Below are positions 16,426 to 24,071 of a stretch of 64,000 nucleotides of DNA, piece after piece. The stretch is from Oscillospiraceae bacterium (GTDB lineage: Bacteria > Bacillota > Clostridia > Oscillospirales > Acutalibacteraceae). The first letter of the stretch is position 1; every line of letters starts with the position of its first letter. The translations under genes were made by a program, and so were the position numbers. The notes beneath the pieces were generated by a model. That model was not told the origin of the DNA. It saw only the letters and a list, made by a program, of their open reading frames with translations, and did not search any database. The stretch covers positions 1,302,001 to 1,366,000 of the forward strand of contig SVOB01000001.1 in the NCBI GenBank assembly GCA_015066565.1. The letters are read 5' to 3'.

Positions 16426-18708
16426 ATGGAGTACACCGGTCTTGATTTCAAAATCAAGGAAATGGCGGCAAGAATTAAAGAGCTTCGCGAAATCACGCAT
16501 TTTTCAGCCGAGGAAATGGCTAAAAAGACCGACGTGAGCGTGGAGGAATACCTTGACTGCGAAAACGGTAAAAAGGACCTGAGCTTTGCGTTCATTTACC
16601 GTTGCGCGCTTGCTTTCGGCGTTGACGTAACCGATATTATCGAAGGCGTCAGCCCGACGCTTTCCTCAATGGTCATCACCCGTAAAAACGAGGGTCAGAA
16701 AATTGAGCAGGCGCACGGTATGGTCTATTATTCTCTCGCGCCGAATTTCAGAAACCGTATTTCCGAGCCTCTTTTTGTCAACTGCGCATATAATCCGGAA
16801 GCGGAAAAGAAAGATATTGAGCTGACTACCCACGAGGGTCAGGAAATGGACATTGTAATTTCAGGTCAGCTTCTTATTCAGGTCGGCTCACATAAAGAGG
16901 TACTCAATCCCGGCGACACCGCCTATTACGACAGCGGAACTCCCCACGGTATGATAGCCTTAGGCGGCAAGGACTGTCAGTTTTACGCAATTGTCCTCAA
17001 TCCCGCGGGCGAGTCAATCAACAAGATAACCCATAAGGACGCCGATATTGTAATTAAGGCTACCGAGGATAAAAAGTCGAGAGTTTATAAGAAATATATC
17101 GACGTTGAGAAAAATGAAAACGGAACTCCGACGAAGATTACTTTTAAAAATATTGACAATTTCAATTTCGCATTTGATATTATGGACGAAATTGCGAAAA
17201 AGGACCCCGACAAGCTGGCCATGCTTCACGTTTCAAAGGATAAAACCGAAAGGCGCTTTACCTTTGAGGATATAAGAAAAATGTCGAACCAGTGCGCGAA
17301 CTACTTTAAATCGCTCGGCATTAAGAAGGGCGACAGGGTTCTTCTCGTTCTTAAAAGGCACTATCAGTTCTGGATTGCCATGCTCGGACTTATCAAGCTC
17401 GGCGCTATCGGTATTCCCGCCGTCGCTCTTTTACAGAGTCACGATTTTGAATACCGTTTTCAGTCCTCGGGCGCTTCGGCTGTTATTTCAACCGCTGACG
17501 GCGACACAGCTCATCAGATTGATATTGCTTCGTCAGCCTGCCCCGAGCTTAAAATAAAGCTTATCGCAAACGGAACCCGTGAGGGCTGGAGAAGCTTTGA
17601 CGAGGAATTTCCGCTTTACAGTCCGGAGTTTGAAAGAACGGCGGATTCAACCGGCGGCGACGACCTTATGCTTATGTATTTCACGTCAGGCACCTCAGGT
17701 TATCCGAAAATCGCTACCCACAACTGCAAATACCCATTAGGTCATTTCCACACTGCTAAATACTGGCACTGCGTTGACCCCGACGGACTTCATTTTACTA
17801 TTTCCGACACAGGCTGGGCAAAGGCGGCTTGGGGTAAATTCTACGGCCAGTGGATGTGCGAGGCGGCGCTGTTTGTCTATGACTTTGACCGCTTTGACGC
17901 CGAGGATATTCTGCCGATGTTTGCGAAATATCATATCACGACCTTCTGCGCGCCGCCTACAATGCTCCGTATGATGATTAAGCAGGATATTTCAAAATAT
18001 GATTTCTCCTCAGTCAAGCATATGACGACGGCGGGCGAAGCGCTTAACCCCGAGGTTTACCGCCAGTTTGAAAAGGCGACGGGACTTCAAATCTTAGAGG
18101 GCTTCGGTCAGACCGAGGGCACAATGCTCATAGGTAATATGAGAGGCGCAACTCACCGTATCGGCTCAATGGGCAAGCCCGCACCGATTTATAAAATCGA
18201 GCTTCTTGACAAGGACGGCAATCAGGTTCCCGTAGGTGAAACCGGCGAGATTTGCGTCAATGTCAAGGACGGCGCTCCGTGCGGACTGTTTGTCGGCTAT
18301 TACGGCGACAAAGAAAAGACCGAAGAGGTATGGCACGACGGCTATTACCATACGGGCGACGCTGCCTGGATGGATGAGGACGGCTTCTTCTGGTATGTCG
18401 GACGTGTTGACGACGTTATCAAGTCCTCGGGCTACCGCATAGGTCCGTTTGAAATCGAGAGCGTTATTATGGAGCTTCCCTATGTTCTTGAATGCGGCGT
18501 TTCCGCCGCGCCCGACGAGGTCAGAGGCCAGGTTGTCAAGGCGAGCATAGTTCTTGTCAAGGGAACCGAGGGTACTGACGAACTCAAAAAGGAAATTCAG
18601 GACTACGTCAAAACCCATACGGCGCCTTACAAGTATCCGAGAATAGTTGTTTTCCGTGACGAGCTTCCAAAGAGCACAAGCGGTAAAATTCAGAGGAATA
18701 AATTATAA
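16426..18708 (+). CDS. XRE-HTH + cupin + acyl-CoA ligase fusion protein, copy 2
   Basis: A 760-residue paralogue of the protein at 13781 with the same order: XRE helix-turn-helix (about residues 13-68), cupin (about 130-200, with HEGQEMDIVISGQ and PHGM), and AMP-forming acyl-CoA ligase (about 250-760) with TSGTSGYPK (about 420), GFGQTE, YHTGD, GRVDDVIKSSG and the catalytic lysine in SGKIQRNKL. Large stretches of the ligase half are identical between copies while the HTH half differs more. It starts a six-gene run ending in ilvE: its stop overlaps the next gene by one base (TAATG). The Val-type T-box suggests it activates isobutyrate or another branched acid for reductive carboxylation by the oxidoreductase encoded downstream. 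The substrate is inferred, not shown. Confidence 0.88.
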   Translation: MEYTGLDFKIKEMAARIKELREITHFSAEEMAKKTDVSVEEYLDCENGKKDLSFAFIYRCALAFGVDVTDIIEGVSPTLSSMVITRKNEGQKIEQAHGMVYYSLAPNFRNRISEPLFVNCAYNPEAEKKDIELTTHEGQEMDIVISGQLLIQVGSHKEVLNPGDTAYYDSGTPHGMIALGGKDCQFYAIVLNPAGESINKITHKDADIVIKATEDKKSRVYKKYIDVEKNENGTPTKITFKNIDNFNFAFDIMDEIAKKDPDKLAMLHVSKDKTERRFTFEDIRKMSNQCANYFKSLGIKKGDRVLLVLKRHYQFWIAMLGLIKLGAIGIPAVALLQSHDFEYRFQSSGASAVISTADGDTAHQIDIASSACPELKIKLIANGTREGWRSFDEEFPLYSPEFERTADSTGGDDLMLMYFTSGTSGYPKIATHNCKYPLGHFHTAKYWHCVDPDGLHFTISDTGWAKAAWGKFYGQWMCEAALFVYDFDRFDAEDILPMFAKYHITTFCAPPTMLRMMIKQDISKYDFSSVKHMTTAGEALNPEVYRQFEKATGLQILEGFGQTEGTMLIGNMRGATHRIGSMGKPAPIYKIELLDKDGNQVPVGETGEICVNVKDGAPCGLFVGYYGDKEKTEEVWHDGYYHTGDAAWMDEDGFFWYVGRVDDVIKSSGYRIGPFEIESVIMELPYVLECGVSAAPDEVRGQVVKASIVLVKGTEGTDELKKEIQDYVKTHTAPYKYPRIVVFRDELPKSTSGKIQRNKL

Positions 18709-19373
18709 TGAACTATAAAAGACTGACTCTTCTTTGCGGCCATTACGGCAGCGGAAAGACGAATATTGCGGTCAATATGGCGCTTGACCTGAGAAAAAGC
18801 TTTGATAACGTTACGGTCGCCGACCTTGACATTGTCAATCCCTATTTCAGAACAAAGGACTCGAGCGACGAATTTGAAAAAGCGGGCATCAGGTTGATTG
18901 TGTCGGAATTTGCAAACACAAACCTCGATTTACCTTCTATGCCGCAGGATATGTACGCCCTTACCGACGACAGAACAATGAAAGCCGTTATCGACGTCGG
19001 CGGCGACGACAGGGGGGCTTTGGCTCTCGGAAGACTCGCTCCGAAAATCATTGAGGAAAACGATTACGAGATGCTGATGGTAATTAATAAATTCCGTCCG
19101 CTCACGCCCGACGCCGAAAGCACAATTGAGGTAATGCGTGAAATTGAAGCGGCAGGCGGTATTCGCTTTACGGGGCTTATCAATAACTCCAATCTCGGCG
19201 ACGAAACTACAGCCGAGAACGTATTGAAAAGCGTTGAATATGCAAATGCGGTTTCCTCACTTTCCCACCTGCCCGTAGTCTTGACTACGGTGCAAAAAGA
19301 GTTGTATAATGTTCTGAACGGGAAAATTGAAAACCTTTTCCCGATGACTTTACAGAAAAAGCCTATAAACTGA
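18708..19373 (+). CDS. ParA/CobQ-like P-loop ATPase
   Basis: A 221-residue SIMIBI-class ATPase with the Walker A GHYGSGKTNIAVN near residue 10, a switch-like DLDIVNPYFR near residue 39, and DVGGDDRG near residue 91. It resembles small nucleotide-binding proteins found next to 2-oxoacid:ferredoxin oxidoreductase genes in Clostridia, whose job is not established to my knowledge. No membrane segment is visible. It is wedged between the ligase (one-base overlap) and the ferredoxin-like subunit (24-base gap), so it is co-expressed with the oxidoreductase. Possible roles are Fe-S cluster handling or assembly of the complex; both are guesses. Confidence 0.75.
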   Translation: MNYKRLTLLCGHYGSGKTNIAVNMALDLRKSFDNVTVADLDIVNPYFRTKDSSDEFEKAGIRLIVSEFANTNLDLPSMPQDMYALTDDRTMKAVIDVGGDDRGALALGRLAPKIIEENDYEMLMVINKFRPLTPDAESTIEVMREIEAAGGIRFTGLINNSNLGDETTAENVLKSVEYANAVSSLSHLPVVLTTVQKELYNVLNGKIENLFPMTLQKKPIN

Positions 19374-19397
19374 TTTTAATTAGAGGGAGATACAGAT

Positions 19398-19604
19398 ATG
19401 GCAAAACTTACGTTTAAAACCGACAACTGTAAGGGTTGCGGACTGTGCGTTGACGCCTGTCCGAAAAAGATTTTGCGCTTAGCCGACGACAAAATCAACA
19501 AAAAGGGCCATCACCCTGCCGAAATAATCGACCAGGAGGCGTGCATCGGTTGCGCCTGCTGCGCTATGATGTGTCCCGACTGTATAATTAAGGTAGAAAG
19601 GTAA
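19398..19604 (+). CDS. 2-oxoacid:ferredoxin oxidoreductase, ferredoxin-like (delta) subunit
   Basis: A 68-residue protein with two C-x-x-C-x-x-C-x-x-x-C-P motifs (CKGCGLCVDACPKK and CIGCACCAMMCPD), binding two [4Fe-4S] clusters. It is the size and composition of the delta subunit of four-subunit pyruvate/2-ketoisovalerate-type oxidoreductases and carries electrons between the TPP site and external ferredoxin. A GAGGGAG Shine-Dalgarno precedes the ATG. The order delta-alpha-beta-gamma that follows is typical of VOR/KOR operons. Confidence 0.9.
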   Translation: MAKLTFKTDNCKGCGLCVDACPKKILRLADDKINKKGHHPAEIIDQEACIGCACCAMMCPDCIIKVER

Positions 19605-19614
19605 GGTGTGAAGA

Positions 19615-20679
19615 ATGGCTGACAAAGTATTGATGAAGGGCAACGAGGCAATTGCCGAAGCCGCTATCATAGCAGGCTGCAGACACTACTTCGGTTACCC
19701 GATTACACCTCAGACCGAGGTTGCCGCTTATATGGCGAAGAAAATGCCCAAAATCGGCGGCGTTTTTCTTCAGGCTGAAAGCGAAATCGCCGCTATCAAT
19801 ATGGTTTACGGCGTTTCCTCGGCAGGTAAAAGAGTTATGACGTCCTCCTCAAGCCCCGGAATTTCGCTTAAGGGCGAAGGACTTTCCTATCTTGCAGGCA
19901 GTGACCTGCCCGCTCTCGTTGTCAATGTTCAGAGAGGCGGCCCCGGACTTGGCGGAATTCAGCCCTCGCAGTCCGATTATTTTCAGGCTACAAGAGGCGG
20001 CGGACACGGTGACTACAGGATGATAGTTCTCGCTCCCGCTTCAGTTCAGGAAATGGCTGAGCTTACCGTAAAGGGCTTTGAGCTTGCGGATACATACAGA
20101 ATGACATCTATGATTCTTGCCGACGGCACAATGGGTCAGATGATGGAACCCGTTTCACTCGACATTGAGGTTAAGCCTGCGCCCGAGAAGCCCTGGGCAA
20201 CAACAGGAACAAAGATGGAAAGAGAGCATAATATAGTCAACTCCCTCTCACTCGTTCCCGAAGAGCTTGAACAGCTCAATTTCGCTCGCTACGAAAGATA
20301 TAAGGTTATTGAAGAAAACGAAACCATGTTTGAAGAATATATGGTTGACGACGCCGATATAGTTATCGCGGCTTTCGGTATTGCGGCGCGTGTTTCAAAG
20401 AACGCCGTTAACGAAGCGAGAGCTATGGGCATAAAGGCGGGACTTATCCGTCCGATTACTCTCTGGCCGTTCCCGAATGCGCCCTTTAAAAAGGCGGCTG
20501 AACACGCAAAGCAGTTTATTTCGGTTGAGCTTTCAATGGGCCAGATGATTGAGGACGTTAAGCTCGCTACCGAATGTAAGGTTCCCGTTACGCTCTGCAA
20601 CAGAGCCGGCGGTATGATTCCGAGTCCCGAGCAGGTACTCGAAGCTATTAAAGAAGCAGCAAAAGGAGGTAACAGATAA
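19615..20679 (+). CDS. vorB: 2-ketoisovalerate-type ferredoxin oxidoreductase, alpha subunit (VorB)
   Basis: A 354-residue alpha subunit containing the pyrimidine-binding and middle domains of the TPP enzyme family. The start MKGNEAIAEAAIIAGC, GYPITPQTE near residue 27 and QAESEIAAINMVYG near residue 60 are characteristic of VorB/KorA proteins. The complex interconverts branched-chain 2-oxoacid + CoA + oxidised ferredoxin with branched acyl-CoA + CO2 + reduced ferredoxin. Substrate choice between 2-ketoisovalerate-type and 2-oxoglutarate acids is not fixed by sequence; the acyl-CoA ligase and ilvE neighbours favour branched-chain acids. The stop overlaps the beta-subunit start by one base. 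Confidence 0.88.
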   Translation: MADKVLMKGNEAIAEAAIIAGCRHYFGYPITPQTEVAAYMAKKMPKIGGVFLQAESEIAAINMVYGVSSAGKRVMTSSSSPGISLKGEGLSYLAGSDLPALVVNVQRGGPGLGGIQPSQSDYFQATRGGGHGDYRMIVLAPASVQEMAELTVKGFELADTYRMTSMILADGTMGQMMEPVSLDIEVKPAPEKPWATTGTKMEREHNIVNSLSLVPEELEQLNFARYERYKVIEENETMFEEYMVDDADIVIAAFGIAARVSKNAVNEARAMGIKAGLIRPITLWPFPNAPFKKAAEHAKQFISVELSMGQMIEDVKLATECKVPVTLCNRAGGMIPSPEQVLEAIKEAAKGGNR

Positions 20680-21437
20680 TGGCAGTTGTATTTGATAAAC
20701 CCCATGCATTAATTGATGTTCCTCTTCATTATTGCCCCGGTTGTACTCACGGTATAGTTCACCGCCTTGTAGCCGAGGTTATTGACGAATTAGGCATTGA
20801 GGGAAGAACAATCGGTATCGCTCCCGTAGGCTGTTCGGTTATGGCTTATAACTATTTCAACTGCGATATGATTGAGGCGGCCCACGGAAGAGCGCCCGCA
20901 GTTGCAACCGGCGTTAAAAGAGCCGACCCCGAAAACCACGTTGTTTTCACCTATCAGGGCGACGGCGACCTCGCTTCAATCGGTATGGCTGAAACAGTTC
21001 ACGCCGCGGCGAGAAACGAAAACATTACAATTATCTTTATCAATAACGCAATTTACGGTATGACGGGCGGTCAGATGGCTCCGACCTCGCTTCCCGGTCA
21101 GGTTACACAGACCTCACCCTACGGAAGAGACCCGAAGCTCTGCGGTTATCCGATTAAGGTCTGCGAAATGCTTTCAGAGCTTGAGGGACCCGAATATCTT
21201 GAAAGAGTTACCGTAAACTCCGTTCCTCATATCAGAGCTGCAAAGAAAGCTATCAAAAAGGCATTCCAGAATCAGCTTGACAATAAGGGATTTTCACTTG
21301 TTGAGGTTGTTTCGTCCTGCCCGACAAACTGGGGTATGACTCCTCAGGCGGCTTTACAGTGGATTGATGATAAAATGCTTCCCTATTACCCGTTAGGCGT
21401 ATATAAGGACAGAAGCGCCGAGAAGGAGGCTGAATAA
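20679..21437 (+). CDS. 2-ketoisovalerate-type ferredoxin oxidoreductase, beta subunit (TPP-binding)
   Basis: A 252-residue thiamine-diphosphate-binding subunit. The Cys pair region CPGCTHG near residue 19 is typical of this subunit, and the TPP/Mg motif is seen as GDGDLASIGMAE near residue 94 with the closing NNAIYGMTGGQ near residue 124. It overlaps the alpha-subunit stop by one base and is followed after one base by the gamma subunit, so stoichiometric expression is likely. With the alpha subunit it forms the catalytic site for oxidative decarboxylation or, with low-potential ferredoxin, reductive carboxylation. The T-box and ilvE context favours the carboxylation direction. Confidence 0.92.
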   Translation: MAVVFDKPHALIDVPLHYCPGCTHGIVHRLVAEVIDELGIEGRTIGIAPVGCSVMAYNYFNCDMIEAAHGRAPAVATGVKRADPENHVVFTYQGDGDLASIGMAETVHAAARNENITIIFINNAIYGMTGGQMAPTSLPGQVTQTSPYGRDPKLCGYPIKVCEMLSELEGPEYLERVTVNSVPHIRAAKKAIKKAFQNQLDNKGFSLVEVVSSCPTNWGMTPQAALQWIDDKMLPYYPLGVYKDRSAEKEAE

Positions 21438-21438
21438 T

Positions 21439-21975
21439 ATGGCTGCAAAGAATTTCTTGTTTTCAGGCTTCGGCGGACAGGGTATCCTTTTCGCAGGTAA
21501 GTTTTTAGCTTATAAGGGACTTATTGACAATAAGCAGGTAAGCTGGCTTCCGTCATACGGCCCCGAAATGCGAGGCGGCACGGCTTCCTGTTCGGTAATT
21601 ATTAGCGACGAGCCCGTAGGCTCGCCTATCGTTTCAAATCCCGATATTCTTATCGCTATGAATCTTCCCTCGTTTGACCGCTATGAAAACGCGGTTAAAA
21701 AAGGCGGAATAATCTTTGCGGACTCAACTCTTATTGAGCGCAAGGCAGTTCGTGACGACGTTACGGTTTACTATATTCCCGCAACAAGACTTGCGAGCGA
21801 AAACGGTATGCCAACGCTTGCGAATATGATAATCATAGGAAAAATTCTTAAGGTTCTTGACGATTTCAACGAAGAAAGCGTCCGCGCGGCTCTCGGAAAG
21901 GTTATTTCCGCAAAGCACGCAGATATGCTTGAGGTTAACCTTAAGGCTATGCAAATCGGCGCTGATTTTGAATAA
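21439..21975 (+). CDS. 2-ketoisovalerate-type ferredoxin oxidoreductase, gamma subunit
   Basis: A 178-residue protein of the pyruvate/ketoisovalerate oxidoreductase gamma family: [15 protein letters not shown] at the N-terminus and the [17 protein letters not shown] block near residue 37 are diagnostic. This domain contributes the CoA-side part of the complex. The start follows an AGGAGG-like site inside the beta-subunit gene, and the aminotransferase gene begins 13 bases after the stop. It completes a full delta-alpha-beta-gamma set. Confidence 0.92.
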   Translation: MAAKNFLFSGFGGQGILFAGKFLAYKGLIDNKQVSWLPSYGPEMRGGTASCSVIISDEPVGSPIVSNPDILIAMNLPSFDRYENAVKKGGIIFADSTLIERKAVRDDVTVYYIPATRLASENGMPTLANMIIIGKILKVLDDFNEESVRAALGKVISAKHADMLEVNLKAMQIGADFE

Positions 21976-21988
21976 GGAGTGATTTATT

Positions 21989-23053
21989 ATGGAAATTAAA
22001 TTCGTAAAGGCAGATACTCTTAAAGCAAAGCCCGAGCCTTCAACCCTCGGCTTCGGCAAGATTTTTTCGGACTATATGTTCATGATGGACTGGAACAAGG
22101 AAACCGGCTGGCAGAACGCGAGAATCGTTCCCTTCGGCTATCTTTCAATCCATCCCGCTTCAACCGTTCTTCATTACGGCTCGGCTATTTTTGAGGGACT
22201 TAAGGCTTACAGAAGAGCCGACGGCAAGGTTCAGCTTTTCAGACCTATGGAAAACATCCGCAGAATGAACAATTCTGCCGAGCGTCTTTGCCTGCCCCAG
22301 ATTCCCGAGGATATGGCTCTTGAAATTTATACAAAATTCGTTGACTGCGAAAAGGACTGGACTCCGTCGGCAGAGGGCACTTCGCTCTATCTTCGTCCGT
22401 TTATGTTCGGTAATGACGAGTCCTTAGGCGTTCACGCAGTTCACAACGCAACGTTCATCATTATCGCTTCACCCGTCGGCTCATACTACAAAGAGGGTAT
22501 TAACCCCGTTAAGATTATGATTGAAGACGAGGACGTAAGAGCGGTAAGAGGCGGTACGGGTTACGCTAAATGCGGCGGTAACTATGCGGCTTCAAACAGA
22601 GCGGGCGAGAGAGCCGAGCAGAAGGGTTACTCTCAGGTACTCTGGCTTGACGGCGTTGAGAGAAAGTATATTGAAGAAGTCGGCGCTATGAACGTAATGT
22701 TCAAGATTAACGGCGAAATCGTTACTCCCAAGCTCACAGGCTCAATTCTTCCCGGTATCACAAGAAAGAGCTGTATTGAAGTTCTCAAGAGCGAGGGCTA
22801 CAACGTAAGCGAAAGGCTTTTAAGCCTTGAAGAGTTGACAAAGGCTATGGCTGACGGCACTCTCGAAGAGGCTTGGGGCTGCGGCACAGCGGCTGTTGTT
22901 TCACCTATCGGCGAGCTTTGCTATAAGGACCACAAGTACACAATCAACAACGGCGAAATCGGCCCCGTTACCCAGCACCTCTACGACACCCTCACGGGCA
23001 TCCAGTGGGGCAAGACCGAGGATAAATTCGGCTGGACGTATTTGATTGGTTGA
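21989..23053 (+). CDS. ilvE: Branched-chain amino acid aminotransferase
   Basis: A 354-residue class IV PLP-dependent aminotransferase of the long IlvE type. HYGSAIFEGLKAYR near residue 60, RPFMFGN near residue 134, the lysine-containing GTGYAKCGGNYAAS near residue 186 and the YIEEVGAMNVMF block near residue 224 are the family landmarks. It interconverts Val, Leu or Ile with the branched 2-oxoacids and glutamate. A GGAGTG Shine-Dalgarno precedes the ATG. As the last gene after the acyl-CoA ligase and oxidoreductase in a T-box-controlled run, it probably takes the 2-oxoacids made by reductive carboxylation to the amino acids. A strong terminator follows. Confidence 0.95.
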   Translation: MEIKFVKADTLKAKPEPSTLGFGKIFSDYMFMMDWNKETGWQNARIVPFGYLSIHPASTVLHYGSAIFEGLKAYRRADGKVQLFRPMENIRRMNNSAERLCLPQIPEDMALEIYTKFVDCEKDWTPSAEGTSLYLRPFMFGNDESLGVHAVHNATFIIIASPVGSYYKEGINPVKIMIEDEDVRAVRGGTGYAKCGGNYAASNRAGERAEQKGYSQVLWLDGVERKYIEEVGAMNVMFKINGEIVTPKLTGSILPGITRKSCIEVLKSEGYNVSERLLSLEELTKAMADGTLEEAWGCGTAAVVSPIGELCYKDHKYTINNGEIGPVTQHLYDTLTGIQWGKTEDKFGWTYLIG

Positions 23054-23076
23054 TTGAAAATCATTATTAGACAAAA

Positions 23077-23109
23077 AAACCGAGCAGTTTGAAACTGCTC
23101 GGTTTTTTT
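23077..23109 (+). terminator. Rho-independent terminator after ilvE
   Basis: AACCGAGCAG pairs with CTGCTCGGTT around a 7-nt loop, and a run of seven T follows. It closes the ligase-oxidoreductase-ilvE unit. Confidence 0.92.
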
Positions 23110-23111
23110 AT

Positions 23112-23253
23112 GCCTTCCCCTTGAGGGGAAGGTGGATTGCCGTTAGGCAAGACGGATGAGGTGTAGGTGCGAAGCACCGTTAATAATATTTTAGCCGTGT
23201 TTTTCCACCTCATCAGTCGCATAAATGCGACAGCTTCCCCTCAAGGGGAAGCC
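23112..23253. repeat. 142-bp MITE-like element with long terminal inverted repeats
   Basis: The left end contains CTTCCCCTTGAGGGGAAG and the right end contains the same 18-bp sequence in inverse orientation; each is itself a palindrome. The inverted similarity extends inward to GATGAGGTG (about 23155) and CACCTCATC (about 23207), giving arms of about 50 bases with a GCCGTTAGGC-type or TCGCATTTATGCGA-type inner hairpin. It contains no gene and lies between the ilvE terminator and the convergent amidohydrolase gene. I read it as a non-autonomous mobile or REP-like element. Confidence 0.75.
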
Positions 23254-23258
23254 GTTTG

Positions 23259-24071
23259 CTACTTGATATTAAATACCTTCATTGCATTTTCCGAAAGGAT
23301 TTTGCGTTTGTCGTCATCCGAAAAGCCGAGGGAGAGAAATCTGTCAAGCTCGGTTTTCGGCGACCACATGGGGTAGTCCGTTCCGAAAAGCACTCTGTCC
23401 GTTCCGTAACGGACAAAAATCTCCTTAACAACCTTGTCGTCGGGAAGCCACGCAAAGCTCGAGGAACAGTCAACATATAAATTCGGTATTCCGTGAAGCT
23501 TTTTTGACGCTTCCTCCCAGATTGACCAGCCGCCGAAATGAGCGCCGATTATAATTAAATCGGTGTATATTTCAAGAATGGGAACAAGCCTGTTCGGGTT
23601 TGAGTTGTCATAACGGCTGTCGCCCGTGTGCATAAGGATAGGCAGGCGGTGCTTTTCGCAAAGCTCGTAAATTTTAAGACAGCGGTAATCGTCTATCTTA
23701 AAGCCCTGAATATCGGGGTGAAGCTTAACGCCGTGAAGCCCTAACGTGATAATTTCTTCAACGTCCTTTTCCATATCGGCGCTGTCGGGGTGAAGAGTGC
23801 CGAGCCCTATCAAAACGCCCTCGCTCTTTTCAACCTCGCAGGCGATAAAGTTGTTTATAGACGAAACCTGCTTCGGAGTTGTTGCGACGGACTGGACGAT
23901 AAAGCGGTCAATTCCCGCCTTTTTACCCTCGCGCATAAGCATTCCGACCGTGCCGTCGCCGAAGCCGTGAACGTCATAAAATCTGTCTGTTGCGCCCGCC
24001 GCCTTTGCGGCTATCTTATCGGGATAAACGTGACAGTGAGCGTCGATTACACTGAATTTGTTTTCAACCAT
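23259..24071 (-). CDS. Amidohydrolase family protein
   Basis: A 270-residue TIM-barrel amidohydrolase (amidohydrolase-2 type) of usual length. Metal-binding signatures are H-x-H in DAHCHVYPDK near residue 10, GVKLHPDIQG near residue 134, MHTGDSR near residue 166, GAHFGG near residue 196 and FGTDYPMW near residue 244. Such enzymes hydrolyse C-N or decarboxylate C-C bonds. The ATG overlaps the stop of the ligase fusion gene upstream by one base, so it is the last gene of the Leu-T-box unit. Its role there is not evident. Confidence 0.85.
   Translation of the reverse strand: MVENKFSVIDAHCHVYPDKIAAKAAGATDRFYDVHGFGDGTVGMLMREGKKAGIDRFIVQSVATTPKQVSSINNFIACEVEKSEGVLIGLGTLHPDSADMEKDVEEIITLGLHGVKLHPDIQGFKIDDYRCLKIYELCEKHRLPILMHTGDSRYDNSNPNRLVPILEIYTDLIIIGAHFGGWSIWEEASKKLHGIPNLYVDCSSSFAWLPDDKVVKEIFVRYGTDRVLFGTDYPMWSPKTELDRFLSLGFSDDDKRKILSENAMKVFNIK

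Noticed and set aside
13781-18708. The two ligase fusions as an assembly duplication artefact.
   Set aside because: The copies differ throughout the HTH and cupin parts, have different leaders and specifiers, and differ at many codons, so they are true paralogues.
23112-23253. CRISPR array.
   Set aside because: There are only two palindromic ends in inverse orientation, with no regular spacers. No cas genes were seen anywhere in the window.
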